A DNA stretch of 14,382 bases, from NCBI GenBank assembly GCA_035530955.1, contig DATKTT010000275.1, positions 1-14,382 of the forward strand. The letters run 5' to 3'. The position numbers and the translations under genes are program-made. Shown in pieces: positions 1 through 6,516 of the stretch. This DNA is from Williamwhitmania sp035530955. GTDB lineage: Bacteria > Bacteroidota > Bacteroidia > Bacteroidales > Williamwhitmaniaceae. The notes below the pieces were generated by a model that saw only the letters and a list, made by a program, of their open reading frames with translations, had not been told where the DNA came from and made no database searches. The first letter of the stretch is position 1. Each line of letters opens with the position of its first letter.

Positions 1-88
1 AGTCAATAGCAAAATAGTTTTTTTTTGTGTTATTTTTTTCCAAAATTTGTTTTCTTCAAAAAACACCGAAGAAAAATACTTATTGGAA
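1..88 (+). promoter_or_regulatory. dnaA leader, AT-rich, no clear promoter
   Basis: This stretch is very T-rich. I find no exact TAnnTTTG element, only weak 7/8 matches such as AAAATTTG at 43-50. No classical DnaA box (TTATCCACA-like) is visible. The window begins too close to dnaA to show whether the replication origin lies just upstream. Confidence 0.35.
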
Positions 89-1525
89 ATGAGCAAGCAT
101 AGTGAAGTATGGCGCGACTGCCTTAAAATTATTAGAGATAACGTTCCGGCAGCAAGTTTTAAAACCTGGTTTGAACCCATAGTTCCACTTAAAATAGAGA
201 ATAAGGTACTCACAATACAGGTACCTAGCCCATTCTTCTATGAGTATCTAGAGGAGCAGTACATCGATATTCTGCGCCGAACTATCAGAAAAGAGCTTGG
301 TGTTGATGCCAAGCTGGAGTATAGTGTTGTTATGGACAACTCTGCAGTGGTTGCTGGTGCCCAATTTCCTACCACCGTTAAATTTCCTACCCAAAGCAAA
401 GGGGATCTTAAAAATCGGCCCATCTCGGTTTCCATGTCCTCGTCGGAAAACCAGATTAAAAACCCATTTATTATTCCTGGTCTTAAGAAACTTCAAATCG
501 ATCCCCAGCTTAACTCCGATAACTCTTTCACCAATTTTGTGGAAGGAGAATGCAATCGGTTAGCACGTTCAGCGGGGTTAGCCGTAGCAAACAATCCTGG
601 TAAAACAGCATTTAATCCACTATTTATATATGGAAACAGTGGATTAGGCAAAACCCATTTGGCTCATGCAATTGGCATTGAGGTTAAGGAGCAGTACCCC
701 GAGAAAGTGGTGCTTTACGTTAGTGCCGTTCATTTCCAAAACCAATTTGTTGATGCCATAAAGAACAATACAAAGAACGACTTCCTTCACTTTTACCAAA
801 TGATTGACGTTCTTATTATCGACGACGTGCACGACTTCGCTGGCAAGGAAAAAACCCAGGATACCTTTTTTCACATTTTCAACCATCTACATCAGTCGGG
901 TAAGCAGCTCATATTGACGTCGGACAAGCCACCCGTAGAGCTTCAAGGGCTTGAGCAGCGGTTACTCTCCCGTTTTAAATGGGGGCTTTCGGCCGACCTG
1001 CAGTCCCCCGATTTTGAAACTAGAATTGCCATCTTAAGGAAGAAAATTTACAACGACGGGATTGAAATTCCGGATGATGTGATTGAATACATTGCCTCCC
1101 ACATTAACTCTAACATTAGAGAGCTTGAGGGCGCGCTGATATCGTTACTCGCTCAAGCTACGCTAAACAAGAAGGAGATAAACCTTGATTTGGCACGGCA
1201 AATGATTGCTAAGCTGGTAAAGAATACCAGGAAAGAGATTTCCATTGACTATATCCAGAAAAAGGTATGCGAATACTTTAACATTCCGATGGATGCTCTG
1301 CAAGCAAAAACGAGAAAGCGAGAAATTGTTCAAGCACGTCAAATTGCCATGTTTTTCTCAAAGGGCTATACTAAGGCATCTCTTTCTTCAATCGGCTCAA
1401 TGATTGGGGGAAAAGACCATGCTACCGTTCTACATGCTTGCAAAACTATCTCAAACCTTATTGAAACCGACAAGGTATTTAAAGGTCAAATAGACGAGAT
1501 AGAGAAGAAAATAAAGACGTTATAG
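89..1525 (+). CDS. dnaA: chromosomal replication initiator protein DnaA
   Basis: Initiator ATPase that binds the replication origin, opens the duplex and recruits the helicase. The 478-aa product has all four domains: an N-terminal DnaB-interaction domain (about 1-90), a short variable linker, the AAA+ domain, and a C-terminal DNA-binding domain. Visible motifs are Walker A GNSGLGKT (182-189), Walker B with the DD pair at 245-246, the RLLSRF arginine-finger region, the RELEGAL sensor-2 helix (344-350) and the DnaA signature GGKDHATVLHA (from 440). The frame is open from a TTG at 47. I chose the ATG at 89 because MSKHSEVWRDCL begins where Bacteroidetes DnaA proteins normally begin. The gene stands alone: it is followed by a strong terminator and a convergent gene, not by dnaN. 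Confidence 0.97.
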   Translation: MSKHSEVWRDCLKIIRDNVPAASFKTWFEPIVPLKIENKVLTIQVPSPFFYEYLEEQYIDILRRTIRKELGVDAKLEYSVVMDNSAVVAGAQFPTTVKFPTQSKGDLKNRPISVSMSSSENQIKNPFIIPGLKKLQIDPQLNSDNSFTNFVEGECNRLARSAGLAVANNPGKTAFNPLFIYGNSGLGKTHLAHAIGIEVKEQYPEKVVLYVSAVHFQNQFVDAIKNNTKNDFLHFYQMIDVLIIDDVHDFAGKEKTQDTFFHIFNHLHQSGKQLILTSDKPPVELQGLEQRLLSRFKWGLSADLQSPDFETRIAILRKKIYNDGIEIPDDVIEYIASHINSNIRELEGALISLLAQATLNKKEINLDLARQMIAKLVKNTRKEISIDYIQKKVCEYFNIPMDALQAKTRKREIVQARQIAMFFSKGYTKASLSSIGSMIGGKDHATVLHACKTISNLIETDKVFKGQIDEIEKKIKTL

Positions 1526-1542
1526 GTTTGGCTTCATAGCAA

Positions 1543-1580
1543 AAAGAACGGTGAGAGTAAATTCCCACCGTTTTTTTTTT
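1543..1580 (+). terminator. dnaA intrinsic terminator, probably bidirectional
   Basis: AACGGTG (1547-1553) pairs with CACCGTT (1566-1572), followed by a run of T to 1580. On the minus strand the same stem is followed by CTTTTT, so it could also end transcripts of the convergent membrane-protein gene that stops at 1596. Confidence 0.85.
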
Positions 1581-1595
1581 GCAAAACCAGAATGG

Positions 1596-2231
1596 CTACA
1601 GCACCATTTTTATCTGGGTTTGCCCATTTAGAATATCAACCTCAGTAAATCCCATTTTTTTCAGATATCGAAGATGAGAGGCGTTGCCCGTTTCAGCAAC
1701 CAGCTGCTTAATACCAAGCGATTCGAAAAAGGTGGTGTTGTTTCGGTAAACAAACCGGCCCATCTTAAAGTCACGATACTCGGGAATAACAAAGTCAAGA
1801 ACAACCTTTAAGGTATCGCCAGATTGTTTTTCACCAATAAAAACACCGGCAACGGCCATGTTACGCAAAACTAAAACTGTAATTGCATCGGCATGATTTC
1901 CAATTTTAAAGTCAGGGAAGATTGTCGCAATTTCCTGCCTGTAAAAATTTTGGAATGCGGTAAAGTAACCATCCGAAGAATCAACCCGCTGAAGGTTAAA
2001 AAACTCCTCCCTGTTGTATATCTTGTATAGGTAGTAAATATTTACGAAAACGATAAAACCGTTAAAGAGGGCTACAGGGTAGGCTAGAATTACAAATCCA
2101 TAGATCGAAAACACTAACGATCCAAACAGGTTGAACCATCTGAGCTTTATTATTGAGCTCATTAGCAAAGAAATGGCAGTAATTATTGAAGCCACATATC
2201 CTAGCAACTCTGCAAAGCTTATACTTCCCAT
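1596..2231 (-). CDS. YgjV-type membrane protein with C-terminal GNAT-like domain
   Basis: A 211-aa protein in two parts. Residues about 9-28, 33-51 and 53-70 form three closely spaced hydrophobic helices resembling the YgjV inner-membrane family, a family of unknown biochemical role. Residues about 85-205 look like an N-acetyltransferase (GNAT) fold: a strand-like VLRNMAVAGVFIGE segment, the VIPEYRDFKMGRFVY segment in the place of the acetyl-CoA-binding loop (R153, G158, R159), and the YLKKMGFTEV segment typical of GNAT C-termini. The GNAT domain would face the cytoplasm if the usual topology holds. The frame extends to a TTG at 2237, but the ATG at 2231 is the better start. A TATCTTTG promoter element lies just upstream, overlapping the terminator of the preceding gene. 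Substrate unknown; the YgjV call is by resemblance only. Confidence 0.75.
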   Translation of the reverse strand: MGSISFAELLGYVASIITAISLLMSSIIKLRWFNLFGSLVFSIYGFVILAYPVALFNGFIVFVNIYYLYKIYNREEFFNLQRVDSSDGYFTAFQNFYRQEIATIFPDFKIGNHADAITVLVLRNMAVAGVFIGEKQSGDTLKVVLDFVIPEYRDFKMGRFVYRNNTTFFESLGIKQLVAETGNASHLRYLKKMGFTEVDILNGQTQIKMVL

Positions 2232-2256
2232 TTTCAAGTTATTTTTAGGTGGGAGG

Positions 2257-2284
2257 CAAAGATAAAAAAAAGAGCCTTTCGCAA
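2257..2284 (-). promoter_or_regulatory. candidate promoter of the YgjV/GNAT gene
   Basis: The minus strand has TATCTTTG (2264-2257), an exact match to the Bacteroidetes -7 element TAnnTTTG, with a TTG at 2284-2282 after a 17-bp spacer. The leader would be roughly 20 nt. It physically overlaps the terminator hairpin of the glycosyltransferase gene. Confidence 0.5.
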
Positions 2285-2290
2285 AGCTCT
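2262..2290 (-). terminator. glycosyltransferase gene terminator
   Basis: On the minus strand AGAGCTTT pairs with AAAGGCTCT-side bases (8 bp including one G-U) around a GCGA tetraloop of the stable GNRA type, followed by eight T. It lies 26 nt after the glycosyltransferase stop codon. Confidence 0.85.
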
Positions 2291-2315
2291 ACCTGTCAAT
2301 TAAATCATCAAAATA

Positions 2316-3455
2316 CTACTTTTGGTATTGAAGAAGCAACAAAAGTAACTTTTGTGCAGTATTTTCCCACTGGTACACCGTTGCCCTTTCTAATCCTTTT
2401 TTGGTCAAACCCAAAAGACACTTTTTATCAATAAGGATTAAGCGCCCTGCCTCTGAAATTTCCACCTCATTTTTTGGATCAACCAATATGGCAGCGCCAT
2501 TAGCTACCTCTTCAAGTGAAGATTGTAGTGAGGTAACTATCGGAACCCCAAACGAAATAGCATCAAGGATGTTTAAGCACCATTTATCATAAAAGGAAGG
2601 TGCTATGTAGGCCGATGCCCCCACAAAAAGAATAGATTTATCTGTCTCCTTCATGTGGTCTATAAGAAGAATCTTTTCAGCGTGTTTTGTAAACCACTCC
2701 TCTCCCACTATCTTTATCACCATATCCTTAACGGCTCCAACAATTACAATTGGAACTTTCACCATAAGCACATCGACCATTCGCTTATAACCCAGCAAAA
2801 CGCTGGTAATATTACTAAGGTAATTACTGTTGTTGATGGTTAGAATGAATTTATCGGGAAGATTATATTGTTTAGCCAACTTGGCGAATTGAGCTTTTAC
2901 ATCCACCTCGCTGGAGTATTTAGTAATGCCCGCCTGAACCACAATAAGCTTTTGGGGTTCTATTTCGGGCCAATAACGTTGAACCAAATTCTCCTTTTCG
3001 TAATGGCTCGAAAGGATAAGTTTTGTACACTTTAAAATCAAACGTTTGGAAACGTAACGGCGGTAAAAGGACTGTCTCTCAGCCTCAATGTCCGCCCCAC
3101 CATAAAGTTTATCCCAAATAAAACCACCCCAAAAAGAGGGAAGTAAGTATAGGTGTGGGATCGTAAGCCCTAAAGGACCCGTAAATCCAAGATTCAGCAA
3201 TACTTCACAACCATTTTTTTGAAGAGCCTTGGGCAATAACACTTGGTCACCAATTACATTTCCAAGCGATGAAATTTGCTTAAAGCTGAAATTATCGGCA
3301 AACGACAAACCTGCTGGACGAGGGTATTTAGAAAATAGAACATACCTATTTATTGTATCAGCTTTCTGCAGAGCATCAACCATTGCAAGGGTCACTCTTT
3401 CTCGAATAGTGCTGTTTGGCGAAAACAATTCAGCAGAGGATATACCAATTACCAT
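2316..3455 (-). CDS. glycosyltransferase, GT4-like (GT-B fold)
   Basis: A 379-aa cytoplasmic or peripheral enzyme expected to move a sugar from a nucleotide-sugar donor onto a glycan or lipid acceptor. The N-terminal half has the acceptor-domain start MVIGISSAELF. The C-terminal half follows the GT4 pattern: ILTINNSNYLSN (204-215), then IVIVGAV, then ILFVGASAYIAPSFYDKWCLNILDA-type sequence, then GVPIVTS and a DPKN segment. The usual E-x7-E donor-binding motif reads D290-x7-D298 here, and the usual G-x-x-K-N loop is replaced by NSNYLSN, so the donor site is unusual. No signal peptide or membrane segment is evident. It stands alone between two terminators, with no neighbouring polysaccharide genes to suggest the product. 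Donor and acceptor cannot be told from sequence. Confidence 0.8.
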   Translation of the reverse strand: MVIGISSAELFSPNSTIRERVTLAMVDALQKADTINRYVLFSKYPRPAGLSFADNFSFKQISSLGNVIGDQVLLPKALQKNGCEVLLNLGFTGPLGLTIPHLYLLPSFWGGFIWDKLYGGADIEAERQSFYRRYVSKRLILKCTKLILSSHYEKENLVQRYWPEIEPQKLIVVQAGITKYSSEVDVKAQFAKLAKQYNLPDKFILTINNSNYLSNITSVLLGYKRMVDVLMVKVPIVIVGAVKDMVIKIVGEEWFTKHAEKILLIDHMKETDKSILFVGASAYIAPSFYDKWCLNILDAISFGVPIVTSLQSSLEEVANGAAILVDPKNEVEISEAGRLILIDKKCLLGLTKKGLERATVYQWENTAQKLLLLLLQYQK

Positions 3456-3545
3456 AATTTTGCAACATTAAGGATTACTAAATACTCACAGGAATAAAAA
3501 ACAAGAACAACACCAGAATAGTTTCATCGATGAGGCTAATTGGCC

Positions 3546-3598
3546 TAAGTTAAATAAAAAACGAGCGCAAGAATAACCATACGCTCGTTCTTAACTTA
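3546..3598 (-). terminator. cysQ terminator with extended outer stem
   Basis: On the minus strand AACGAGCG pairs with CGCTCGTT (3560-3567 with 3582-3589) around a 14-nt loop, followed by T5-ATT. Outside it a second perfect 8-bp repeat, TAAGTTAA at 3546-3553 and TTAACTTA at 3591-3598, could extend the stem across an internal loop formed mainly by the T-tract. Confidence 0.8.
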
Positions 3599-3609
3599 TT
3601 TTAAAGAAG

Positions 3610-4440
3610 CTATTTTACCTTTCGCTGAACAACAAACCAAGGATTTGTTAAGATCTCCTTGTTATACATCATTCGGGAGTTGGTCTCAAAATCAAGAACC
3701 TCGCATCCGGCAGCTTCAGCCACAGCTTGTCCGGCAGCCGTGTCCCACTCCGAAGTTGATGCGAGGCGAGGGTAAACATCAGCACTGCCGTCAGCCACCA
3801 TGCATAGCTTTAAGCTACTCCCACGGGAAATAAATGCCACCTCGCCATGCTTTGATTTGAGATCGTCAACAAATTTCTCCGTTTCCCGGGACATATGCGA
3901 GCGACTACCAACAACCGTCATTACGTTAGTTGACCTTTGCAGGGGAAGCTTATCCGATATATTTACAATGTCATTAAAGGTAAATGTGGCTTCTGTGTCA
4001 GGTTTTACGTCAATTATTTTAAACGCACCAAAAGTTATGTCACCAAAATAAAGTTCCCGTAGAACCGGAATATAAACAACCCCCATAATGGGGAACTGAT
4101 TATAAATGAGAGCAATGTTAACGGTAAATTCACCATTACGCTTAATAAACTCCTTCGTTCCATCGAGCGGATCAACCATCCAGAAATACTCCCACCCCTT
4201 ACGCTCTTCATAGAGGATGTCTCTACCCTCTTCACTTAGAACCGGAATTCGAGTCTTTGCTAGGTTGCTTTTAATTTCGTCGTGAGCCTTGCGGTCAGCA
4301 AGAGTGAGGGGTGTTGAGTCGGACTTAAGATTTACCTGAAAATCATCGGAATTGTATACATCCATTATTAAGCCACCTGCACGAACTGCTGCAGTAACTG
4401 CTGCAGAAGCAAGGAGCTTTAACTCTTTTTCCTGAATCAT
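3610..4440 (-). CDS. cysQ: 3'(2'),5'-bisphosphate nucleotidase CysQ
   Basis: Hydrolyses 3'-phosphoadenosine 5'-phosphate (PAP) to AMP and phosphate, clearing the by-product of sulfate activation and sulfotransfer; cytoplasmic and metal dependent. The 276-aa length and sequence fit the FIG/inositol-monophosphatase superfamily. Visible features are D49 in DSTPLTLAD, the E70-E71 pair (LSEEG), the hallmark WMVDPLDGTKEF with metal ligands D90 and D93, and the second hallmark SEWDTAAGQAV with D233. The FIKRNGEFTVNIAL segment after the DPLDGT box is typical of CysQ rather than of inositol monophosphatase. It is a single-gene unit with its own promoter element (TACCTTTG, 4481-4474) and terminator. 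No sulfate-assimilation genes flank it, so a link to that pathway rests on the family alone. Confidence 0.93.
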   Translation of the reverse strand: MIQEKELKLLASAAVTAAVRAGGLIMDVYNSDDFQVNLKSDSTPLTLADRKAHDEIKSNLAKTRIPVLSEEGRDILYEERKGWEYFWMVDPLDGTKEFIKRNGEFTVNIALIYNQFPIMGVVYIPVLRELYFGDITFGAFKIIDVKPDTEATFTFNDIVNISDKLPLQRSTNVMTVVGSRSHMSRETEKFVDDLKSKHGEVAFISRGSSLKLCMVADGSADVYPRLASTSEWDTAAGQAVAEAAGCEVLDFETNSRMMYNKEILTNPWFVVQRKVK

Positions 4441-4473
4441 TCGGAGTTTTTTTGCTTATCCTTATTAATAGTA

Positions 4474-4481
4474 CAAAGGTA
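4474..4481 (-). promoter_or_regulatory. cysQ: cysQ promoter -7 element
   Basis: TACCTTTG on the minus strand matches TAnnTTTG exactly and sits 33 nt before the cysQ ATG. No good TTG is found at the -33 position; that place is taken by the T-tract of the upstream gene's terminator. Confidence 0.55.
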
Positions 4482-4499
4482 AAACATATTTAGGGAAAG

Positions 4500-4529
4500 A
4501 AAAAAGCTGCCCCATACAATGAGGCAGCT
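4500..4529 (-). terminator. HD-domain gene terminator
   Basis: The minus strand forms a stem of up to 10 bp (AGCTGCCTCA with TGGGGCAGCT, one G-U pair) around a 5-nt loop, followed by six T. It starts 22 nt after the HD gene stop codon. Confidence 0.88.
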
Positions 4530-4551
4530 AATAGTAGAAATTAACAAATTT

Positions 4552-5112
4552 TTACTTAAGCCTACTCCGAAAAGGCTCAAAAGTCATGAAATCGGCATGA
4601 TGCACAACGTACGCTTCAGTTGTACGCTTTACCATATCACCTTCGCCAGCGTGAGTGGCAATAATATGGCATACTTCTGCAGGAACGCCGCATTGTTCAG
4701 CCAACGAAACACCAGTAAAAGGGTGGCGTAAATAAGCGCCATACTTGCCTTGTTTTGCCTTACCGTTTTCATCGAGTTCATACTCTAGGAGCTTCCCCAC
4801 ATCGGCCAAGATAGCACCAGCCACCAGAACATCAAGGTTTACCGGTAGCTCATCCTTAAAAAATTCATTCATCTTTTTTCCCGCCTCGTAGGCAATATGC
4901 ACTACCGAACGTTTATGGGCCATGAATGAAACCTTCAAATCGGGTCCGCAAAGGAGGGTAAATGGAATAACTTTAAGATCGGTAGCAGATAGCACGCTTC
5001 GTTCGAGGGCAAGTTCCCACGTTTTTGCGGTCAGGCTACGCAAATTAATATCTGAAATCCACTCCAACTCAGGCCAAAGCTCAACCACCTGCTTAGCATA
5101 ATCGTTTTTCAT
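4552..5112 (-). CDS. HD-domain protein (phosphohydrolase-like)
   Basis: A 186-aa predicted cytoplasmic protein with an HD-type metal-dependent phosphohydrolase layout. It has H66 and H72 in MAHKRSVVH, the helix AGAILADVGKLLEYE (98-112), H130 in RHPFTGVSLAEQ, H149 and H154 in CHIIATHAGEGD, and H171-H172-D174 in VHHADF. In most HD proteins the central helix reads HD; here it is A103-D104, so one metal-binding histidine is missing, although D104 and several other histidines remain. Enzymatic substrate is unknown. The start codon follows the upstream dehydrogenase gene by 59 nt, with a hairpin between but no other obvious promoter, so the two are probably co-transcribed. It could be an active enzyme with altered metal coordination or a non-catalytic relative. 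Confidence 0.8.
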   Translation of the reverse strand: MKNDYAKQVVELWPELEWISDINLRSLTAKTWELALERSVLSATDLKVIPFTLLCGPDLKVSFMAHKRSVVHIAYEAGKKMNEFFKDELPVNLDVLVAGAILADVGKLLEYELDENGKAKQGKYGAYLRHPFTGVSLAEQCGVPAEVCHIIATHAGEGDMVKRTTEAYVVHHADFMTFEPFRSRLK

Positions 5113-5128
5113 TTCTTATACAAATAAG

Positions 5129-5152
5129 GCACAGCCAACAAGCTGGCTATGC
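5129..5152 (-). other. hairpin between dehydrogenase and HD gene
   Basis: A 9-bp stem (minus strand GCATAGCCA with TGGCTGTGC, one T-G pair) closes a 6-nt loop. No T-run follows (CTTATTTGTATAAG), so it is either a weak terminator or an mRNA processing/stabilising hairpin inside a two-gene transcript. Confidence 0.6.
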
Positions 5153-5171
5153 AATTTATTTCATGTTTCGG

Positions 5172-6368
5172 CTACTTCAGCTTAGCAATAATGGCGTCGG
5201 CCATTTGAATGGTGGAAACCGCTCCCTGTTTTATAACCTCAGGGCAACCACGAAGCTTCATCATATCGTAGGTTTTCACCTTTCCATCCTGAATAACCTC
5301 TCCAACTGCGCGATGAATTTTAGCAGAAATTTCGGCTTCACCAAGGTAGTCCAGCATCATGCAAGCGGAGTCAATCATTGCAATTGGGTTTACGATGGGA
5401 ACTTCAAAGTCCGCATATTTTGGAGCGGAACCGTGAGTAGGTTCAAAAACGGCAATACCGCCATCGCTAAACTGAGCGCTGCATGCAAATCCCAATCCAC
5501 CAATTAGGCCTGCAAAACCATCAGAAATAATATCGCCAAACATATTTCCAGCAACAATCACGTGGTAATCCTCCGGATTTTTGGTGAGCCACATCATCTG
5601 CGCATCGATGTTTGTATCCCACACTTGAATGTTTGGGAACTCCTTCTTGCTGAGCTCTTGGGCAACCTTGAGCATCATTCCTGATGTCTCGCGGATCACG
5701 TTTGGCTTCTCGCAAACTGTAATCGCCTTATAGCCCTTCTCCTTTGCATACTCAAAAGCAGCCCTTACGATTCTCTCTGTATATTTTTTGGTAAATATCC
5801 GGGTAGAAACCGCCAACTCCTCCTTTGGGCACCAACCAAAGTTGTCACGGAACTTTGAGTGAGTCATCAATGCATCGTATACTGGCTGCGGTGGATTTGT
5901 CCATTCTACCCCACCGTATAACCCTTCAGTATTTTGACGGAAAATCATGGTGTCTACCAGCGGTTCTTCAATGGTATTACCTGCCCCACGTCGAATAAAG
6001 TTTAGCGGATTACCCTTAAATGTTTTGCAAGGGCGCATGCAAATGTCGAGGTTGAAGTGCTGACGCATTGCCACAATAGGGCTATAGTAAACAAGTCCTT
6101 TGTTCTGCAACTCAGGAATAAGCTCGGAGGCAGCTTTATCTTTTGGCTTTGAGGTAATAGCCCCAAAAAGTCCAATTTTGTGTTTCTCCAAAAGCTTAAT
6201 TGTCCGCTCGGGAAGTGGGTCTCCCTCCTTACACCAAAACTCCCAGCCAATATCTCCCTGAACATAGTTGGCGTGAAAACCAGCGGCTTCGAGCACTCTA
6301 ATTGCTTGTTCTAGAACGATTTTTCCAATTCCGTCCCCAGGCATGGCTACTATTGTTCTATTTGTCAT
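5172..6368 (-). CDS. isocitrate/isopropylmalate-family dehydrogenase, probably isocitrate dehydrogenase
   Basis: Oxidative beta-decarboxylase; the best guess is isocitrate to 2-oxoglutarate in the TCA pathway, in the cytoplasm. The 398-aa protein opens with MPGDGIGK and has the family's substrate arginines R102, R112 and R144, the FRQNTEG loop (NTEG favours isocitrate over isopropylmalate), Y151, the catalytic lysine K221, and metal ligands D255, D279 and D283. THGSAPKYAD (311-320) carries K317-Y318 where E. coli isocitrate dehydrogenase has the NADP-selecting Lys344-Tyr345, suggesting NADP use. S96 aligns with the E. coli phosphorylation serine S113, but the SxN motif reads S-P-I, so the conserved asparagine is lost; substrate is therefore not certain. 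A strong promoter lies upstream and the HD gene follows. Confidence 0.88.
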   Translation of the reverse strand: MTNRTIVAMPGDGIGKIVLEQAIRVLEAAGFHANYVQGDIGWEFWCKEGDPLPERTIKLLEKHKIGLFGAITSKPKDKAASELIPELQNKGLVYYSPIVAMRQHFNLDICMRPCKTFKGNPLNFIRRGAGNTIEEPLVDTMIFRQNTEGLYGGVEWTNPPQPVYDALMTHSKFRDNFGWCPKEELAVSTRIFTKKYTERIVRAAFEYAKEKGYKAITVCEKPNVIRETSGMMLKVAQELSKKEFPNIQVWDTNIDAQMMWLTKNPEDYHVIVAGNMFGDIISDGFAGLIGGLGFACSAQFSDGGIAVFEPTHGSAPKYADFEVPIVNPIAMIDSACMMLDYLGEAEISAKIHRAVGEVIQDGKVKTYDMMKLRGCPEVIKQGAVSTIQMADAIIAKLK

Positions 6369-6409
6369 AAATGATTGTTTTTGGGTGAAAAGTTAGTTTA
6401 CGAGAAATC

Positions 6410-6439
6410 CAAAAATAGAAAAAACATGCTACAAAACAA
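6410..6439 (-). promoter_or_regulatory. dehydrogenase promoter (Bacteroidetes type)
   Basis: On the minus strand TTG (6439-6437), exactly 19 bp, then TATTTTTG (6417-6410). This matches the Bacteroidetes primary sigma consensus TTG-N19-TAnnTTTG. The leader would be about 35 nt. Confidence 0.72.
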
Positions 6440-6461
6440 CTGTAAAAAATCATACTTCAGC

Positions 6462-6492
6462 TTGCATACCAGTCGATAATCGGTTAAGTTTA
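6462..6492 (+). promoter_or_regulatory. pepD: candidate pepD promoter
   Basis: TTG (6462-6464), 20-bp spacer, then TAAGTTTA (6485-6492), a 7/8 match to TAnnTTTG. It would give a leader of under 20 nt before the pepD ATG and is divergent from the dehydrogenase promoter. Confidence 0.5.
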
Positions 6493-6516
6493 CGGGTCAC
6501 TTTTAAAGTAGAAACT

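Noticed and set aside
47..88. TTG start extending DnaA by 14 residues
   Set aside because: The extension does not resemble DnaA N-termini; the ATG at 89 gives the usual start.
1..88. Replication origin next to dnaA
   Set aside because: No DnaA boxes or unwinding-element arrangement can be seen in the few bases available; in this phylum dnaA is not always at the origin.
5163..5715. Open frames opposite the dehydrogenase gene
   Set aside because: Frame shadows of a well-supported coding sequence; similar antisense frames occur over dnaA, pepD and the peptidases.
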